Positions 1 through 10,673 of a DNA stretch of 64,000 nt are shown piece after piece. The stretch is from Comamonadaceae bacterium OTU4NAUVB1 (GTDB lineage Bacteria > Pseudomonadota > Gammaproteobacteria > Burkholderiales > Burkholderiaceae_C). A program made the position numbers and the translations under genes. Below the pieces are notes generated by a model. It was not told the origin of the DNA and did no database searches. It was given only the letters and a program-made list of their open reading frames with translations. Position 1 is the stretch's first letter. Every line of letters starts with the position of its first letter. The stretch covers positions 1,302,001-1,366,000 of the forward strand of contig CP099605.1 in NCBI GenBank assembly GCA_024372625.1, given 5' to 3'.

Positions 1-1
1 G

Positions 2-799
2 GGCGGCTCCGCCGTCAACGACGCGCTGCTGTCGGGCAACATCGAGATCGCCGCGGCCGGCGTCGGCCCGCTCCTGACGCTGTGGGACCGCACCAAGGGC
101 CGACAGGACGTCAAGGGCGTGGCTTCGCTCGGCAACTTCCCCTACTACCTGGTGAGCACCAACCCGGCGGTCAAGACCATCGCCGACTTCACCGACAAGG
201 ACCGCGTCGCGCTGCCGGCGGTGGGCGTGTCGGTGCAGTCGCGCGTGCTGCAGATGGCCTCGGCCAAGGTCTGGGGCGACAAGGAATTCGCCCGCCTCGA
301 CAAGTCCAGCGTCGCCCTGCCGCACCCGGACGCGGCGGCCGCCATCATCAAGGGCGGCACCGAGATCAACGCCCACTTCGGCAGCCCGCCCTTCCAGGAG
401 CAGGAGCTCGCGGGCAACCCGCAGGCGCACGTCGTGCTGAATTCCTACGACGTGCTCGGCGGCCCGGCCTCGGCCACGGTCCTCTACGCGACCGGCAAAT
501 TCCGCGACGCCAACCCGAAGACGTACAAGGCCTTTGTCGACGCGCTCGACGAGGCGGCCCGCTTCGTCACCGCCAACCCGGAGCAGGCGGCCGACATCTA
601 CCTCAAGGGCGGCAACGCCAAGCTCGATCGCGAACTGCTGCTCAAGCTCATCAGGAGCCCGGAGGTCCAGTTCAAGACCACGCCGCAGAACACCCTCGCG
701 CTGGCCACGTTCATGCATCGCGTGGGCGCGATCAAGAACAAGCCGGTGTCGGTGAAGGACTATTTCTTCGACGACGCGCACAACGCGAAGGGGAACTGA
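2..799 (+). CDS. NitT/TauT-type ABC transporter periplasmic substrate-binding protein (5' partial)
   Basis: This is the C-terminal 265 residues of a periplasmic binding protein; the start and signal peptide lie before the window. The reading frame is open from base 2 to the TGA at 797-799. The visible part has the pattern of the nitrate/sulfonate/taurine (NMT1/SsuA-like) family: an alternating alpha/beta fold, a loop reading VASLGNFPYY, and a conserved segment on tolerance of gain and loss of ligand contacts around PDAAAAIIKGGTEINAHF. It would capture a small ligand in the periplasm and deliver it to the permease encoded downstream. The GTG of the ATPase gene starts 2 bases after this stop, so the genes form an operon. 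The substrate cannot be read from the sequence; sulfonates, nitrate, taurine and pyrimidine precursors are all handled by this family. Confidence 0.85.
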   Translation, partial: GGSAVNDALLSGNIEIAAAGVGPLLTLWDRTKGRQDVKGVASLGNFPYYLVSTNPAVKTIADFTDKDRVALPAVGVSVQSRVLQMASAKVWGDKEFARLDKSSVALPHPDAAAAIIKGGTEINAHFGSPPFQEQELAGNPQAHVVLNSYDVLGGPASATVLYATGKFRDANPKTYKAFVDALDEAARFVTANPEQAADIYLKGGNAKLDRELLLKLIRSPEVQFKTTPQNTLALATFMHRVGAIKNKPVSVKDYFFDDAHNAKGN

Positions 800-801
800 G
801 C

Positions 802-1728
802 GTGGCGTTCGCGAAAGCCGCCGCCGGTCCCACACCGTTCTCGCTGCGCGAGCAGGCGGGCCCGGGCGCCGCACCCGCCGCACCGGCGAGGCCCGCGCCG
901 CCGATCCCCACCCCTGTCGCCGCGCGCGAGGGCAGGGCGCGCGCGCCGGACACGCCGCTGCTGCAGGTCGATGGCGTCAGCCTCGAATACCGCACGCCCG
1001 AGCGCGTCGTGCGCGCCACGCACCGCGTGGGCTTCGACGTCTTCGAGGCCGACCGCTTCGTGCTGCTGGGCCCTTCGGGCTGCGGCAAGTCGACGCTGCT
1101 CAAGGCCATCGGCGGCTTCATCGCGCCGGTGGAGGGCGAGATCCGGCTCGACGGCCGCGCCGTCACCGCGCCGGGACCCGACCGCATCGTCGTGTTCCAG
1201 GAGTTCGACCAGCTGCCGCCGTGGAAGACCGTCAAGGAGAACGTGATGTTCCCATTGCGGGCGTCGGGCACGCTGGGCCGGCGCGAGGCCGCCGAGCGGG
1301 CGATGCACTACCTCGCCAAGGTCGGCCTCGACAAGTTCGCCGACGTGCATCCGCACCAGCTCTCCGGCGGCATGAAGCAGCGCGTGGCGATCGCCCGCGC
1401 GCTGGCGATGCAGCCGCGCGTGCTGCTGATGGACGAGCCGTTCGCCGCCCTCGACGCGCTCACGCGCCGCAAGATGCAGGAGGAGCTGCTGGCGCTGTGG
1501 GACGAGGTGCGCTTCACGCTGCTGTTCGTCACGCACTCGATCGAGGAGGCGCTGGTGGTGGGCAACCGCATCGCGCTGCTGTCGCCGCACCCGGGGCGCA
1601 TGCGCGCGGAGATCAACAGCCACGCCTTCGACCTGGGCAGCCAGGGCGGCGTCGAATTCCAGGCCACGGCCCAGCGCATCCACCGCATGCTGTTCGACGA
1701 ACCGCAGGACGCGGTCGCCACGCCATGA
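802..1728 (+). CDS. ABC transporter ATP-binding protein (NitT/TauT type)
   Basis: This is the 308-residue ATPase of the importer. The first ~50 residues are an Ala/Pro-rich extension not usual for the family. The nucleotide-binding domain follows, with Walker A GPSGCGKST at residues 90-98, the ABC signature LSGGMKQR near 187, a Walker B ending in LLMDEP and a D-loop ALDAL. A switch histidine sits in FVTHSIEEA, the arrangement of SsuB/TauB-like ATPases. I chose the GTG at 802, 2 bases past the preceding stop, because upstream frame 1 is only a shadow of the binding-protein gene. An internal start near the DTPLLQVDG segment (about residue 50) would remove the extension and is possible. The stop overlaps the ATG of the permease gene (ATGA), indicating translational coupling. 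Confidence 0.92.
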   Translation: MAFAKAAAGPTPFSLREQAGPGAAPAAPARPAPPIPTPVAAREGRARAPDTPLLQVDGVSLEYRTPERVVRATHRVGFDVFEADRFVLLGPSGCGKSTLLKAIGGFIAPVEGEIRLDGRAVTAPGPDRIVVFQEFDQLPPWKTVKENVMFPLRASGTLGRREAAERAMHYLAKVGLDKFADVHPHQLSGGMKQRVAIARALAMQPRVLLMDEPFAALDALTRRKMQEELLALWDEVRFTLLFVTHSIEEALVVGNRIALLSPHPGRMRAEINSHAFDLGSQGGVEFQATAQRIHRMLFDEPQDAVATP

Positions 1729-2600
1729 ACCCGACGACCCTGACACCCCCCGTGCGCCCCGAATACGAGCGCACGCTGGCACCCTTCACCGAACTCCCCG
1801 TCGAGCGCGTCTTGCCGCTAGGCACGCGCGTCTGGTCGCAGGGCTGGCTGCGCAAGGGCCTGATCCTGGTCGTGCTGGCGGCCCTGTGGGAGGTCGCCGC
1901 GCGCTGGCAGGACAACGACCTGCTGCTGCCGACCTTCACCGCCACCGCGCGCGCCCTGGTCGAGGGCGTGGCCTCCGGCGAATTGATCGACAAGGTCGCC
2001 ATCTCGCTGGGCATCCTGCTGCAGGGCTACCTCGCGGGCGTGCTGCTGGCCTTCGCGCTGACGACCCTGGCCGTGTCCACGCGCATCGGCCGCGACATCC
2101 TCGACACGCTGACCTCGATGTTCAACCCGCTGCCGGCCATCGCGCTGCTGCCCCTGGCGCTGCTGTGGTTCGGCCTCGGACGCGGCAGCCTGGTCTTCGT
2201 GCTGATCCATTCGGTGCTGTGGCCGCTCGCGCTCAATACCTACGCCGGCTTCCAGGGCGTGCCGGAGACCCTGCGCATGGCCGGGCGCAACTACGGCTTG
2301 CGCGGCCTGCCGTTCGTGCTGCAGATCCTGGTGCCGGCGGCGCTGCCGGCGATCCTGTCGGGCCTGAAGATCGGCTGGGCTTTCGCCTGGCGCACGCTGA
2401 TCGCGGCCGAGCTGGTGTTCGGCGCCTCGTCCGGCCGGGGCGGCCTGGGCTGGTACATCTTCCAGAACCGCAACGAGCTCTACACCGACCGCGTCTTCGC
2501 CGGCCTGGCGATGGTGGTGCTGATCGGCCTGCTGGTCGAAAGCCTCGGTTTCGCGACGCTCGAACGCCTGACCGTGCGAAAGTGGGGGCAACAACGCTGA
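1725..2600 (+). CDS. ABC transporter permease (NitT/TauT type)
   Basis: This is a 291-residue inner-membrane permease of the BPD_transp_1 fold. About 45 N-terminal residues are hydrophilic, followed by roughly six hydrophobic segments. The cytoplasmic EAA-like coupling loop is visible as AGRNYGLRGLPFVLQ followed by LVPAALPAILSGLK, the shape expected for SsuC/TauC-like proteins. The ATG overlaps the ATPase stop by 4 bases. With the upstream binding protein and ATPase it makes a complete periplasmic importer. The next gene (VOC protein) begins 13 bases after the stop and may be co-transcribed. Confidence 0.92.
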   Translation: MNPTTLTPPVRPEYERTLAPFTELPVERVLPLGTRVWSQGWLRKGLILVVLAALWEVAARWQDNDLLLPTFTATARALVEGVASGELIDKVAISLGILLQGYLAGVLLAFALTTLAVSTRIGRDILDTLTSMFNPLPAIALLPLALLWFGLGRGSLVFVLIHSVLWPLALNTYAGFQGVPETLRMAGRNYGLRGLPFVLQILVPAALPAILSGLKIGWAFAWRTLIAAELVFGASSGRGGLGWYIFQNRNELYTDRVFAGLAMVVLIGLLVESLGFATLERLTVRKWGQQR

Positions 2601-3992
<1,392 letters not shown>

Positions 3993-4001
3993 GCCGCGCG
4001 C

Positions 4002-4775
4002 TCAGGGCGTCGCGCGCCGGGGCACCGGGTAGCGTTTGCCGTCGAAGCGCAGCGTGATCGAGCGGAAGGTCGCCGGCTGCTCGCGCGTCACGCATTCCTC
4101 GCCCTGCAGGCTCGAGCGGCTGCGCGACGCGGTCTGAGACAGCAGGAGGTCGGCGCGGCCGTTGCTCGCGCCGCGCGCGACCGACACGCTGCCGCGCACG
4201 GCCTGGAAGTCGCCGCTGCACTGGCTGTCCCAGACGCCGCGCTCCAGCGTCACCTCCAGGTCGTCGAGCACCTTGTCGAGCTGCGTGCCCTGCGCCTGCG
4301 GCACGTACAGCGCGAGGCGCTCGCTCTCGTAGGGATCGGCGCGCGTCGTGCCGCGCACCACCGTGCGCACGCCGAAGGCCCGGGCGTCCGGCGCGAGCAC
4401 GTAGCGGGCGGTGTCGACCTTGAGCGTCGCGACGGTGCGGTCGTCCTCCACCACCAGCGCGCGTGGCTCGAACAGGCGCCCGACGATGCGCGCGCGCTCG
4501 GTGTTGCCGTTGTCGGCCTGCTGCACCACCAGCACGTCGAGGTCGTACTCGGTGACGTCCGGATCGGTGGCGGGCCGCAGCAGGGGCAGCAGCACGATGA
4601 AGCGGCCGAGCATGCCGCGCCAGGGCTCGCAGACCGCCCGCTCGTGGTCGAGCGTGCGCTGCGGATGCAGCTTGCCGTGCATGCGCTCGGCCAGGCCGGT
4701 GTCGCAGGCTGCGTGGCCGAGGCCGCAGGTGCCCGCCAGCAGGGCCGCCGCGAGGCGCGCGCGCAGCAGCGTCAT
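4002..4775 (-). CDS. Hypothetical secreted protein
   Basis: This 257-residue protein opens with an Arg-containing hydrophobic leader (MTLLRARLAAALLAG...GHA) that looks like a Sec signal peptide cleaved before ACDTGL. The mature part contains four or more cysteines (in ACDTG, AVCEPW, SQCSGD, EECVTR), consistent with disulfides in the periplasm. It has no motif I recognise. The ATG overlaps the stop of the upstream glutamate racemase gene (ATGA), so it is translated with murI and the class I fumarase in one minus-strand operon. Only 9 bases separate its stop from the convergent pip gene. I cannot assign a function. Confidence 0.8.
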   Translation of the reverse strand: MTLLRARLAAALLAGTCGLGHAACDTGLAERMHGKLHPQRTLDHERAVCEPWRGMLGRFIVLLPLLRPATDPDVTEYDLDVLVVQQADNGNTERARIVGRLFEPRALVVEDDRTVATLKVDTARYVLAPDARAFGVRTVVRGTTRADPYESERLALYVPQAQGTQLDKVLDDLEVTLERGVWDSQCSGDFQAVRGSVSVARGASNGRADLLLSQTASRSRSSLQGEECVTREQPATFRSITLRFDGKRYPVPRRATP

Positions 4776-5647
4776 CCGATCGGTCCGCCGAGCCAGCGCG
4801 CGGCGGCCGCGCGCAGGGTCGCGGGATCGCCCGTGCCCGTCAGACGCACGGTGCCGGCATGCGCGGAGATGCCCACGCCCACGCCCACGCCCACGCCAGC
4901 GCCAGCGCCCGGGTCCATGGCGTCGCCGTCGTCCTCGCCCGCCACCGGCGCCAGGGTGCCGGCCGCCGCGAGCAGGCGGCGCGTCTGCAGCGCGACCGGC
5001 ACGCCGGTCTCGATGAAGCGCACGTCCGCGCCGGTGTGCCGGCGCAGCACGTCGGCCGCGAAGGGATAGTGCGTGCAGCCCAGCACCAGCGTGTCGATCT
5101 CGCCCGGCGCGGTGCCGAAGCGGCCGGCCTGGGCGACGTAGCGCGCGCACAGCGCTGCGACCGGCCCGGGCTCGCCGGCCTCGATGGCGCTGGCCAGCCC
5201 GTCGCAGGCCACGACGCTGAAATCCGCCTGCGCGGCGAACGCGTCGCGCAGCAGCGCGAACTTGCGGCTGGTCACCGTGCCGCGCGTGGCCAGCACCGCG
5301 ATGCGTCCGGTGCGCGAGGCCGCCACGGCGGGCTTGAGCGCCGGCTCGACGCCGACGAGCGGGAACCCGGGCAGCTCGGCGCGCAACACGTGGATGGCCG
5401 CGGCGGTGGCGGTGTTGCACGCCACCACCAGCGCCTTGATGCGCTCCTGCTCGATCAGGCCGGTCGCGACGGCGCGCGTGCGTTGCACCACGTACGCCTC
5501 GCTGCGCTCGCCGTAGGGCGCGTGGCCGGTGTCGGCGAAGTAGACGAAGTCCTCGCGCGGCAGTTCGGCGCGCAGCGCGGCGAGCACGCTCAGCCCGCCG
5601 ATGCCGCTGTCGAAGACGCCGATGGGGCGTTTCCCCTCAGGGCTCAA
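4772..5647 (-). CDS. murI: Glutamate racemase
   Basis: This enzyme interconverts L- and D-glutamate to supply D-Glu for peptidoglycan. Hallmarks are the N-terminal GVFDSGIGGLSVL, the first catalytic cysteine in VVACNTATAAA, the second in LVLGCTHYP, and the active-site segment FADTGHAPYG. I chose the TTG at 5645-5647: it overlaps the fumarase stop as TTGA, gives a 291-residue product and places the start 9 residues before the conserved core. An ATG at 5701 would extend 54 bases into fumA. The C-terminal part is unusual: after VAGEDDGDAM a (Gly-Val)n stretch encoded by a hexanucleotide repeat is inserted before a terminal segment rich in Ala and Arg. It is therefore longer than the usual 260-285 residues. 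Confidence 0.93.
   Translation of the reverse strand: MSPEGKRPIGVFDSGIGGLSVLAALRAELPREDFVYFADTGHAPYGERSEAYVVQRTRAVATGLIEQERIKALVVACNTATAAAIHVLRAELPGFPLVGVEPALKPAVAASRTGRIAVLATRGTVTSRKFALLRDAFAAQADFSVVACDGLASAIEAGEPGPVAALCARYVAQAGRFGTAPGEIDTLVLGCTHYPFAADVLRRHTGADVRFIETGVPVALQTRRLLAAAGTLAPVAGEDDGDAMDPGAGAGVGVGVGVGISAHAGTVRLTGTGDPATLRAAAARWLGGPIG
4872..4907. repeat. In-frame hexanucleotide tandem repeat inside murI
   Basis: On the plus strand four copies of CCCACG (4872-4895) are followed by two copies of CCAGCG (4896-4907). On the minus strand these encode alternating Gly-Val and Gly-Ala residues near the C-terminus of glutamate racemase. Copy-number change would stay in frame because the unit is 6 bases. 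Confidence 0.9.
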
Positions 5648-7197
5648 GCCGTCTCCAGCACGATGGTCTTGAGTTCGCCCGAGGCGATGCGGCGCTGCCA
5701 CTCGGCCGGGCCGGTGATGTGCACGCTGGTGCCGCCGGCGTCCACCGCCACGGTCACGGGCATGTCGACGACGTCGAACTCGTAGATCGCCTCCATGCCC
5801 AGGTCGGCGAAACCGACCACCCGGGCCGTCTTGATGGCCTTGCTCACCAGGTAGGCGGCGCCGCCCACGGCCATCAGGTAGGCGCTCTGATGCTTCTTGA
5901 TGGCCTCGATGGCGACCGGGCCGCGCTCGGCCTTGCCGATCATGGCGATCAGGCCGGTCTCGGCCAGCATCATCTCGGTGAAGCCGTCCATGCGGGTGGC
6001 GGTGGTCGGGCCGGCCGGACCGACGGCCTCGCCCTGGACCGGGTCGACCGGGCCCACGTAGTAGATGACGCGGTTGGTGAAGTCCACCGGCAGCGGCTCG
6101 CCGCGCTCCAGCATGCCGGCGATGCGCTTGTGCGCGGCGTCGCGGCCGGTGAGCATCCTGCCGTTGAGCAGCAGCGTGTCGCCGGGCTTCCAGCTGGCGA
6201 CCTCAGCCGGGGTCAGGGTGTCGAGGTCGACCTTCTTGCTCTTGTTGTAGTCGGGCGCCCAGTCGACGTCGGGCCACAGGTCGAGCGACGGCGGCGTGAG
6301 GTAGACCGCGCCGCTGCCGTCCATGGTGAAGTGCGCGTGGCGGGTGGCCGCGCAGTTGGGGATCATGGCCACGGGCTTGCTCGCCGCATGCGTCGGGTAC
6401 ATCTGGATCTTCACGTCCAGCACGGTGGACAGGCCGCCCAGGCCCTGCGCGCCGATGCCCAGGGCGTTGACCTTCTCGTAGAGCTCGATGCGCAGCGCCT
6501 CGACGTTGGTCAGCTCGGCGCCGGAGGCCTTCTTGGCCTGCAGCTCGTGCATGTCCAGGTCGTCCATCAGGCTCTCCTTGGCCATCAGCGCCGCCTTCTC
6601 GGCCGTGCCGCCGATGCCGATGCCCAGCATGCCCGGCGGGCACCAGCCCGCGCCCATCGTCGGCACGGTCTTGAGCACCCAGTCGACGACGCTGTCGCCC
6701 GGGTTGAGCATGGCGAGCTTGCTCTTGTTCTCGCTGCCGCCGCCCTTGGCCGCGACGGTCACTTCCAGCTTGTCGCCGGGCACGAGCTCCGTGAAGATCA
6801 CCGCCGGCGTGTTGTCGCCGGTGTTCTTGCGGGCGAACTGCGGGTCGGCCACGACCGAGGCGCGCAGCGTGTTGTCCGGGTGGTTGTAGGCGCGGCGCAC
6901 GCCCTCGTTGATGGCGTCGTCCAGGCTGCCGGTGAAGCCGCCCCAGCGCACGTCCATGCCCACCTTCAGGAACACGTTGACGATGCCGGTGTCCTGGCAG
7001 ATCGGGCGCTGGCCGGTCGCGCTCATCTTGCTGTTGGTGAGGATCTGCGCGATGGCGTCCCTGGCCGCCGGGCTCTGCTCGCGCTCGTAGGCGCGCGCGA
7101 GGTGGGCGATGTAGTCGGCCGGGTGGTAGTAGCTGATGTACTGGAGGGCCGCGGCGATCGATTCGATCAGGTCGGCCTGCTGGATCGTGGTGGTCAT
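5644..7197 (-). CDS. fumA: Class I (iron-sulfur) fumarate hydratase
   Basis: This 517-residue oxygen-sensitive fumarase interconverts fumarate and malate in the TCA cycle. The N-terminal alpha domain and C-terminal beta domain are fused in one chain. The three cysteines expected to ligate the [4Fe-4S] cluster are visible in [18 protein letters not shown] and IPNCAATRH. The beta domain carries a GPTTATRMD segment and a final GTSVH segment typical of class I enzymes. The ATG at 7197 is well supported by the usual start of the family. Its stop overlaps the TTG of murI. The gene is divergent from fumC (class II), with only 131 bases between the two start codons. Confidence 0.95.
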   Translation of the reverse strand: MTTTIQQADLIESIAAALQYISYYHPADYIAHLARAYEREQSPAARDAIAQILTNSKMSATGQRPICQDTGIVNVFLKVGMDVRWGGFTGSLDDAINEGVRRAYNHPDNTLRASVVADPQFARKNTGDNTPAVIFTELVPGDKLEVTVAAKGGGSENKSKLAMLNPGDSVVDWVLKTVPTMGAGWCPPGMLGIGIGGTAEKAALMAKESLMDDLDMHELQAKKASGAELTNVEALRIELYEKVNALGIGAQGLGGLSTVLDVKIQMYPTHAASKPVAMIPNCAATRHAHFTMDGSGAVYLTPPSLDLWPDVDWAPDYNKSKKVDLDTLTPAEVASWKPGDTLLLNGRMLTGRDAAHKRIAGMLERGEPLPVDFTNRVIYYVGPVDPVQGEAVGPAGPTTATRMDGFTEMMLAETGLIAMIGKAERGPVAIEAIKKHQSAYLMAVGGAAYLVSKAIKTARVVGFADLGMEAIYEFDVVDMPVTVAVDAGGTSVHITGPAEWQRRIASGELKTIVLETA

Positions 7198-7328
7198 GGG
7201 ACGTCGTTCGTGGGGTTGGAAGCGCCTCGCAAATGCGAGTCGTTCTTGTCCTGGCTATGCTGTCAGGCTTCACGTGCCCGGGCTTCGTTGCCGGCACGCC
7301 CCCCATTTTGACAGCGGAGCTTTTCCAG

Positions 7329-8726
7329 ATGACACAAAGCGGCAACATTCGCGTCGAGCGCGACACCTTCGGCCCCATCGACGTCCCGGCCGACAAGCTG
7401 TGGGGCGCGCAGACGCAGCGTTCGCTGCAGAACTTCGACATCTCCGGCGAGCAGCAGCCGCGCGAGATCATCAAGGCCCTGGCGCAGGTCAAGCGCGCCT
7501 CGGCGGTCGTGAATCACGCGCTGGGCCTGCAGGACGAGCAGAAGACGCAGGCCATCGTGGCGGCGGCCGACGAGGTCATCGCCGGCCGGCATCCGGACGA
7601 ATTCCCGCTCGTGGTCTGGCAGACCGGCTCGGGCACGCAGACCAACATGAACGTCAACGAGGTGCTGGCCAACCGCGCGAGCGAACTGCTCGGCGGCGAG
7701 CGCGGCGAATCGCGGCGCGTGCACCCGAACGACGACGTCAACCGCAGCCAGTCGAGCAATGACGTGTTCCCCACCGCCATGCACGTGGCCGCGGTCGAGG
7801 CCCTCACGCACCGCCTGCTGCCCGCGCTGGCGCTGCTGCGCGGCACGCTGGCGCAGAAGTCCGCCGACTTCATGGACATCGTGAAGATCGGCCGCACCCA
7901 CCTGCAGGACGCGACCCCGCTGACGCTGGGGCAGGAGTTCTCCGGCTACGTGGCGCAGCTCGCGCACGGCGAGGCGCACGTGCGCGCGGCGTTGCCGCAC
8001 CTGGGCGAGCTGGCGCTGGGTGGCACCGCCGTGGGCACCGGCCTTAACGCGCCCAAGGGCTATGCCGAGCAGGTCGCGGCCGAACTCGCGACCCTGACCG
8101 GCCTGCCGTTCGTCACCGCGCCCAACAAGTTCGAGGCGATGGCCTCGGTCGACGCGCTGGTGCACGCGCACGGCGCGCTCAAGACGCTGGCCGCCAGCCT
8201 GATGAAGATCGCCAACGACGTGCGCTGGCTCGCCAGCGGCCCGCGCAGCGGCATCGGCGAACTCAGCATCCCGGAGAACGAACCGGGCTCGTCGATCATG
8301 CCGGGCAAGGTCAACCCGACGCAGAGCGAGGCGGTCACGATGCTGGCCGCGCAGGTCTTCGGCAACGACGTCGCCATCAACTTCGGCGGCGCCTCGGGCA
8401 ACTTCGAGCTCAACGTATTCCGCCCGATGGTGGCGCACAACTTCCTGCAGAGCGTGCGCCTGCTGGCCGACGGCATGCGCAGCTTCAACGACCACTGCGC
8501 GGTCGGCATCAAGCCCAACCGCGAGCGCATCACCGAACTGGTCGACCGCTCGCTGATGCTGGTGACCGCGCTCAACACCCACATCGGCTACGACAAGTCC
8601 GCCGCCATCGCCAAGAAGGCGCACAAGGAAGGCACCAGCCTGCGCGAGGCGGCCGTGGCCTCGGGCCACCTCACGGGCGAACAGTTCGACCAGTGGGTGG
8701 TGCCCGGCAACATGACCGGACGCTGA
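7329..8726 (+). CDS. fumC: Class II fumarate hydratase
   Basis: This 465-residue, cofactor-free, heat-stable fumarase belongs to the fumarase/aspartase superfamily. The diagnostic signature [11 protein letters not shown] lies at about residues 318-328. A second conserved region [14 protein letters not shown] and a third [15 protein letters not shown] are intact. I chose the ATG at 7329 because the product then starts [16 protein letters not shown], as in FumC proteins, and matches their 460-470 residue length; an in-frame ATG at 7233 would only add a hydrophobic non-conserved leader. It is divergent from fumA, so the window encodes two unrelated fumarases from one intergenic region. Confidence 0.96.
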   Translation: MTQSGNIRVERDTFGPIDVPADKLWGAQTQRSLQNFDISGEQQPREIIKALAQVKRASAVVNHALGLQDEQKTQAIVAAADEVIAGRHPDEFPLVVWQTGSGTQTNMNVNEVLANRASELLGGERGESRRVHPNDDVNRSQSSNDVFPTAMHVAAVEALTHRLLPALALLRGTLAQKSADFMDIVKIGRTHLQDATPLTLGQEFSGYVAQLAHGEAHVRAALPHLGELALGGTAVGTGLNAPKGYAEQVAAELATLTGLPFVTAPNKFEAMASVDALVHAHGALKTLAASLMKIANDVRWLASGPRSGIGELSIPENEPGSSIMPGKVNPTQSEAVTMLAAQVFGNDVAINFGGASGNFELNVFRPMVAHNFLQSVRLLADGMRSFNDHCAVGIKPNRERITELVDRSLMLVTALNTHIGYDKSAAIAKKAHKEGTSLREAAVASGHLTGEQFDQWVVPGNMTGR

Positions 8727-8735
8727 GGGGGGGAC

Positions 8736-8763
8736 GCCGGGCCGGGTCCCGTCCGGGCCCGGC
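8736..8763. terminator. GC-rich hairpin between convergent genes
   Basis: The arms GCCGGGCCGGG (8736-8746) and CCGGGCCCGGC (8753-8763) can form a strong hairpin with a 6-base loop, with one imperfect step. It lies between the convergent fumC and YqhA-like genes. No T tract follows on either strand, so intrinsic termination is only suggested. Confidence 0.3.
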
Positions 8764-8779
8764 ACGGCACCGGCGTGGC

Positions 8780-9433
8780 TCAGTGCTCGCCGGGCGCGCG
8801 CGACATCAGCCGGTCGGTGTAGGCGATGGCCATCGCCGACATCAGGAACGTGATGTGGATCACCGTCTGGGCGATCAGCACGCGGTCGGTGTAGTTGTCG
8901 GCGTTGATGAAGGTCTTGAGCAGGTGGATCGAGCTGATGCCGATGATGGCGGTGGCCAGCTTGACCTTCAGCACCGAGGCGTTCACGTGGCTGAGCCATT
9001 CGGGCTGGTCGCGGTGGCCCTGCAGGTCCATGCGGCTGACGAAGGTCTCGTAGCCGCCCACGATCACCATGATGAGCAGGTTGGAGATCATCACCACGTC
9101 GATGAGCGCCAGCACCACCAGCATGATCACCGTCTCGTTGAGCGAGGTGATGGGCGCGCTGGCGGCGGTCTTGTAGCCGATGCTGTTGACCAGCGCCTTG
9201 AGCGCCGTCTCGCTGCCGAAGGCCGCCTCCACCAGGTGCAGCAGCTCGACCAGGAAGTGCACCACGTACACGCCCTGGGCCACGATCAGGCCCAGGTAGA
9301 GCGGCAACTGCAGCCAGCGGCTGGCGAAGATCAGCTTGGGCAGCGGGCGCAGGGGCGACGTGCGCAGGGCGAGGGGCGGCGCGGCGGCCGGGTCGGAGGC
9401 ATCGGAGGGGTGGAGGGGGTCTGGGCGGGCCAT
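8780..9433 (-). CDS. YqhA/UPF0114-like integral membrane protein
   Basis: This 217-residue inner-membrane protein has about four hydrophobic segments. Conserved family features include [20 protein letters not shown], the GGYETFVS segment and a C-terminal [11 protein letters not shown] helix region, as in YqhA/TIGR00645 proteins. Its role is not established; a transport or ion-handling function is sometimes proposed for the family. I chose the ATG at 9433 ([11 protein letters not shown]) rather than the upstream 9499 start because the extra residues are basic and non-conserved. The first ~45 residues are a Pro/Ala-rich cytoplasmic extension. It converges with fumC. Confidence 0.88.
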   Translation of the reverse strand: MARPDPLHPSDASDPAAAPPLALRTSPLRPLPKLIFASRWLQLPLYLGLIVAQGVYVVHFLVELLHLVEAAFGSETALKALVNSIGYKTAASAPITSLNETVIMLVVLALIDVVMISNLLIMVIVGGYETFVSRMDLQGHRDQPEWLSHVNASVLKVKLATAIIGISSIHLLKTFINADNYTDRVLIAQTVIHITFLMSAMAIAYTDRLMSRAPGEH

Positions 9434-9647
9434 GGTGTCGAAGTGGGTGCGCGAAGGCGCGGCGCGGGATTCTAGGTGGCGCGCGCCGGACCGGGCCACG
9501 CCATGTCCTCACGGGTCGCCGTGCGAAAGCCCGGCGCGGCGACCCGGGCACGGCCGCCGCGCGCATGCCGGGGAGGGGGCTGTCCGACAGCCACGGCCAT
9601 GTCCGTGAGCTAGAACCTTCGTATCAAAGTCGAACGAGGAGGTTCAC

Positions 9648-10139
9648 ATGGGTCTGATCACGGGTGGGTTGCTGGTGGTGGTGGTGCTGATCGCGGGGCT
9701 GGCCGCGCTGAACTGGGGGCTGCTGGTGGCCCCGACGCTGATGTCGCTGGGCTTCATGCAGACCAGCGCGCCGTTCGGGCTGATCATGCTGGCGCTGACG
9801 GTGCTGCTGGGCGTGCTGCTGGTGGCCTACGTGGTGTACCTGCAGAGCTCGGTGCTGCTGGAGGCGCGTCGCCACAACCGCGAGATGCAGACCCAGCGCG
9901 ACCTCGCCGACAAGGCCGAGGCCTCGCGCTTCACGGAACTGCGCAACTTCCTCGAAGCCCAGGCCACCACGCGATCGACGCAGGACGGCGAGCGTCACGC
10001 CGCCCTGCTGGCGCGTGCCCAGCAGACCGAGAACTCGCTCGCCGCGCACATCGGCCAGCTCGAGGACCGGCTGGAGCGGCGACCGGCGGGCTCCTCGCAC
10101 ACGGATTTCGCGCCGGCGGCGGTGCCCCCGCGCTTCTGA
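9648..10139 (+). CDS. Small membrane protein with cytoplasmic coiled coil (LapA-like topology)
   Basis: This 163-residue protein has two hydrophobic segments, about residues 5-30 and 45-70. A charged, helix-forming tail from about residue 75 to 145 follows and is likely a coiled coil; the last ~20 residues are Pro/Ala-rich. The layout resembles LapA/DUF1049-type membrane proteins. The start is firmly set by the GAGGAGG ribosome-binding site 7 bases before the ATG. A 213-base non-coding region lies upstream, with a short CTGTC-CGA-CAG hairpin near 9580 and no further gene. Function unknown. Confidence 0.78.
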   Translation: MGLITGGLLVVVVLIAGLAALNWGLLVAPTLMSLGFMQTSAPFGLIMLALTVLLGVLLVAYVVYLQSSVLLEARRHNREMQTQRDLADKAEASRFTELRNFLEAQATTRSTQDGERHAALLARAQQTENSLAAHIGQLEDRLERRPAGSSHTDFAPAAVPPRF

Positions 10140-10151
10140 GCCGGACGTCGC

Positions 10152-10466
10152 TCACTGCGGCGTGGCGAGCACCCAGGTGGCCAGCGTGCGGGCCTCGGCC
10201 TCGCTGACCTGGTTGTTCGCCGGCATCGGCACCGGACCCCAGGCGCCGGCGCCGCCCTTGCGGATCTTGGCGGCCAGCAGCTCGGTCGCCGCGGCATTGC
10301 CCTTGTAGCGCGCGGCGACGTCCTTGAAGGCGGGTCCGAGCACCTTGCGCTCGACGGCGTGGCAGCTCATGCAGTTCTTCGAGCGGGCGAGCGCGAGGTC
10401 GGCCCGGACGGGTGCCGACGCGGACAGCACGCAGGCGACGAGGACGAGCGCTTTTTTGATGGACAT
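10152..10466 (-). CDS. Periplasmic c-type cytochrome (c551/c552-like)
   Basis: This 104-residue protein has a Sec signal peptide (about residues 1-22, ending APVRA) and a single heme-attachment motif CMSCH at residues 32-36. The distal methionine ligand is in the GPVPMPAN segment. A VERKVLGPAFKDVAARYK segment is characteristic of short cytochromes c551/c552. It should carry electrons in the periplasm between respiratory complexes or to a peroxidase or nitrite reductase; the partner cannot be told. The ATG at 10466 is chosen over the longer upstream frame because it begins directly at the signal peptide. It converges with the small membrane-protein gene that ends 12 bases away. Confidence 0.93.
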   Translation of the reverse strand: MSIKKALVLVACVLSASAPVRADLALARSKNCMSCHAVERKVLGPAFKDVAARYKGNAAATELLAAKIRKGGAGAWGPVPMPANNQVSEAEARTLATWVLATPQ

Positions 10467-10673
10467 GGGTTGGATGTTGGATGGGTCGTGCGAGGGTCGC
10501 GATGACCCGGGTGGCGATCGCGGGCGCGAAGCGGACCGCGTTCTCGTCGCCGGATCATTGTAGGGAGCGCGTCCGAGCCGGCCGACGGCGCCGGCGGCGT
10601 GTGGACGACCCTGCGGTGGCGGGGTCGGGGCGGCCTGTGCGACGATCCGGCGCAACACCCCCGGAGAAAATCT

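Noticed and set aside
82..801. Long frame 1 opening upstream of the ATPase gene
   Set aside because: It is a shadow of the binding-protein gene in another frame; the translation is Arg/Gly/Ala-rich with no conserved motif until after 802.
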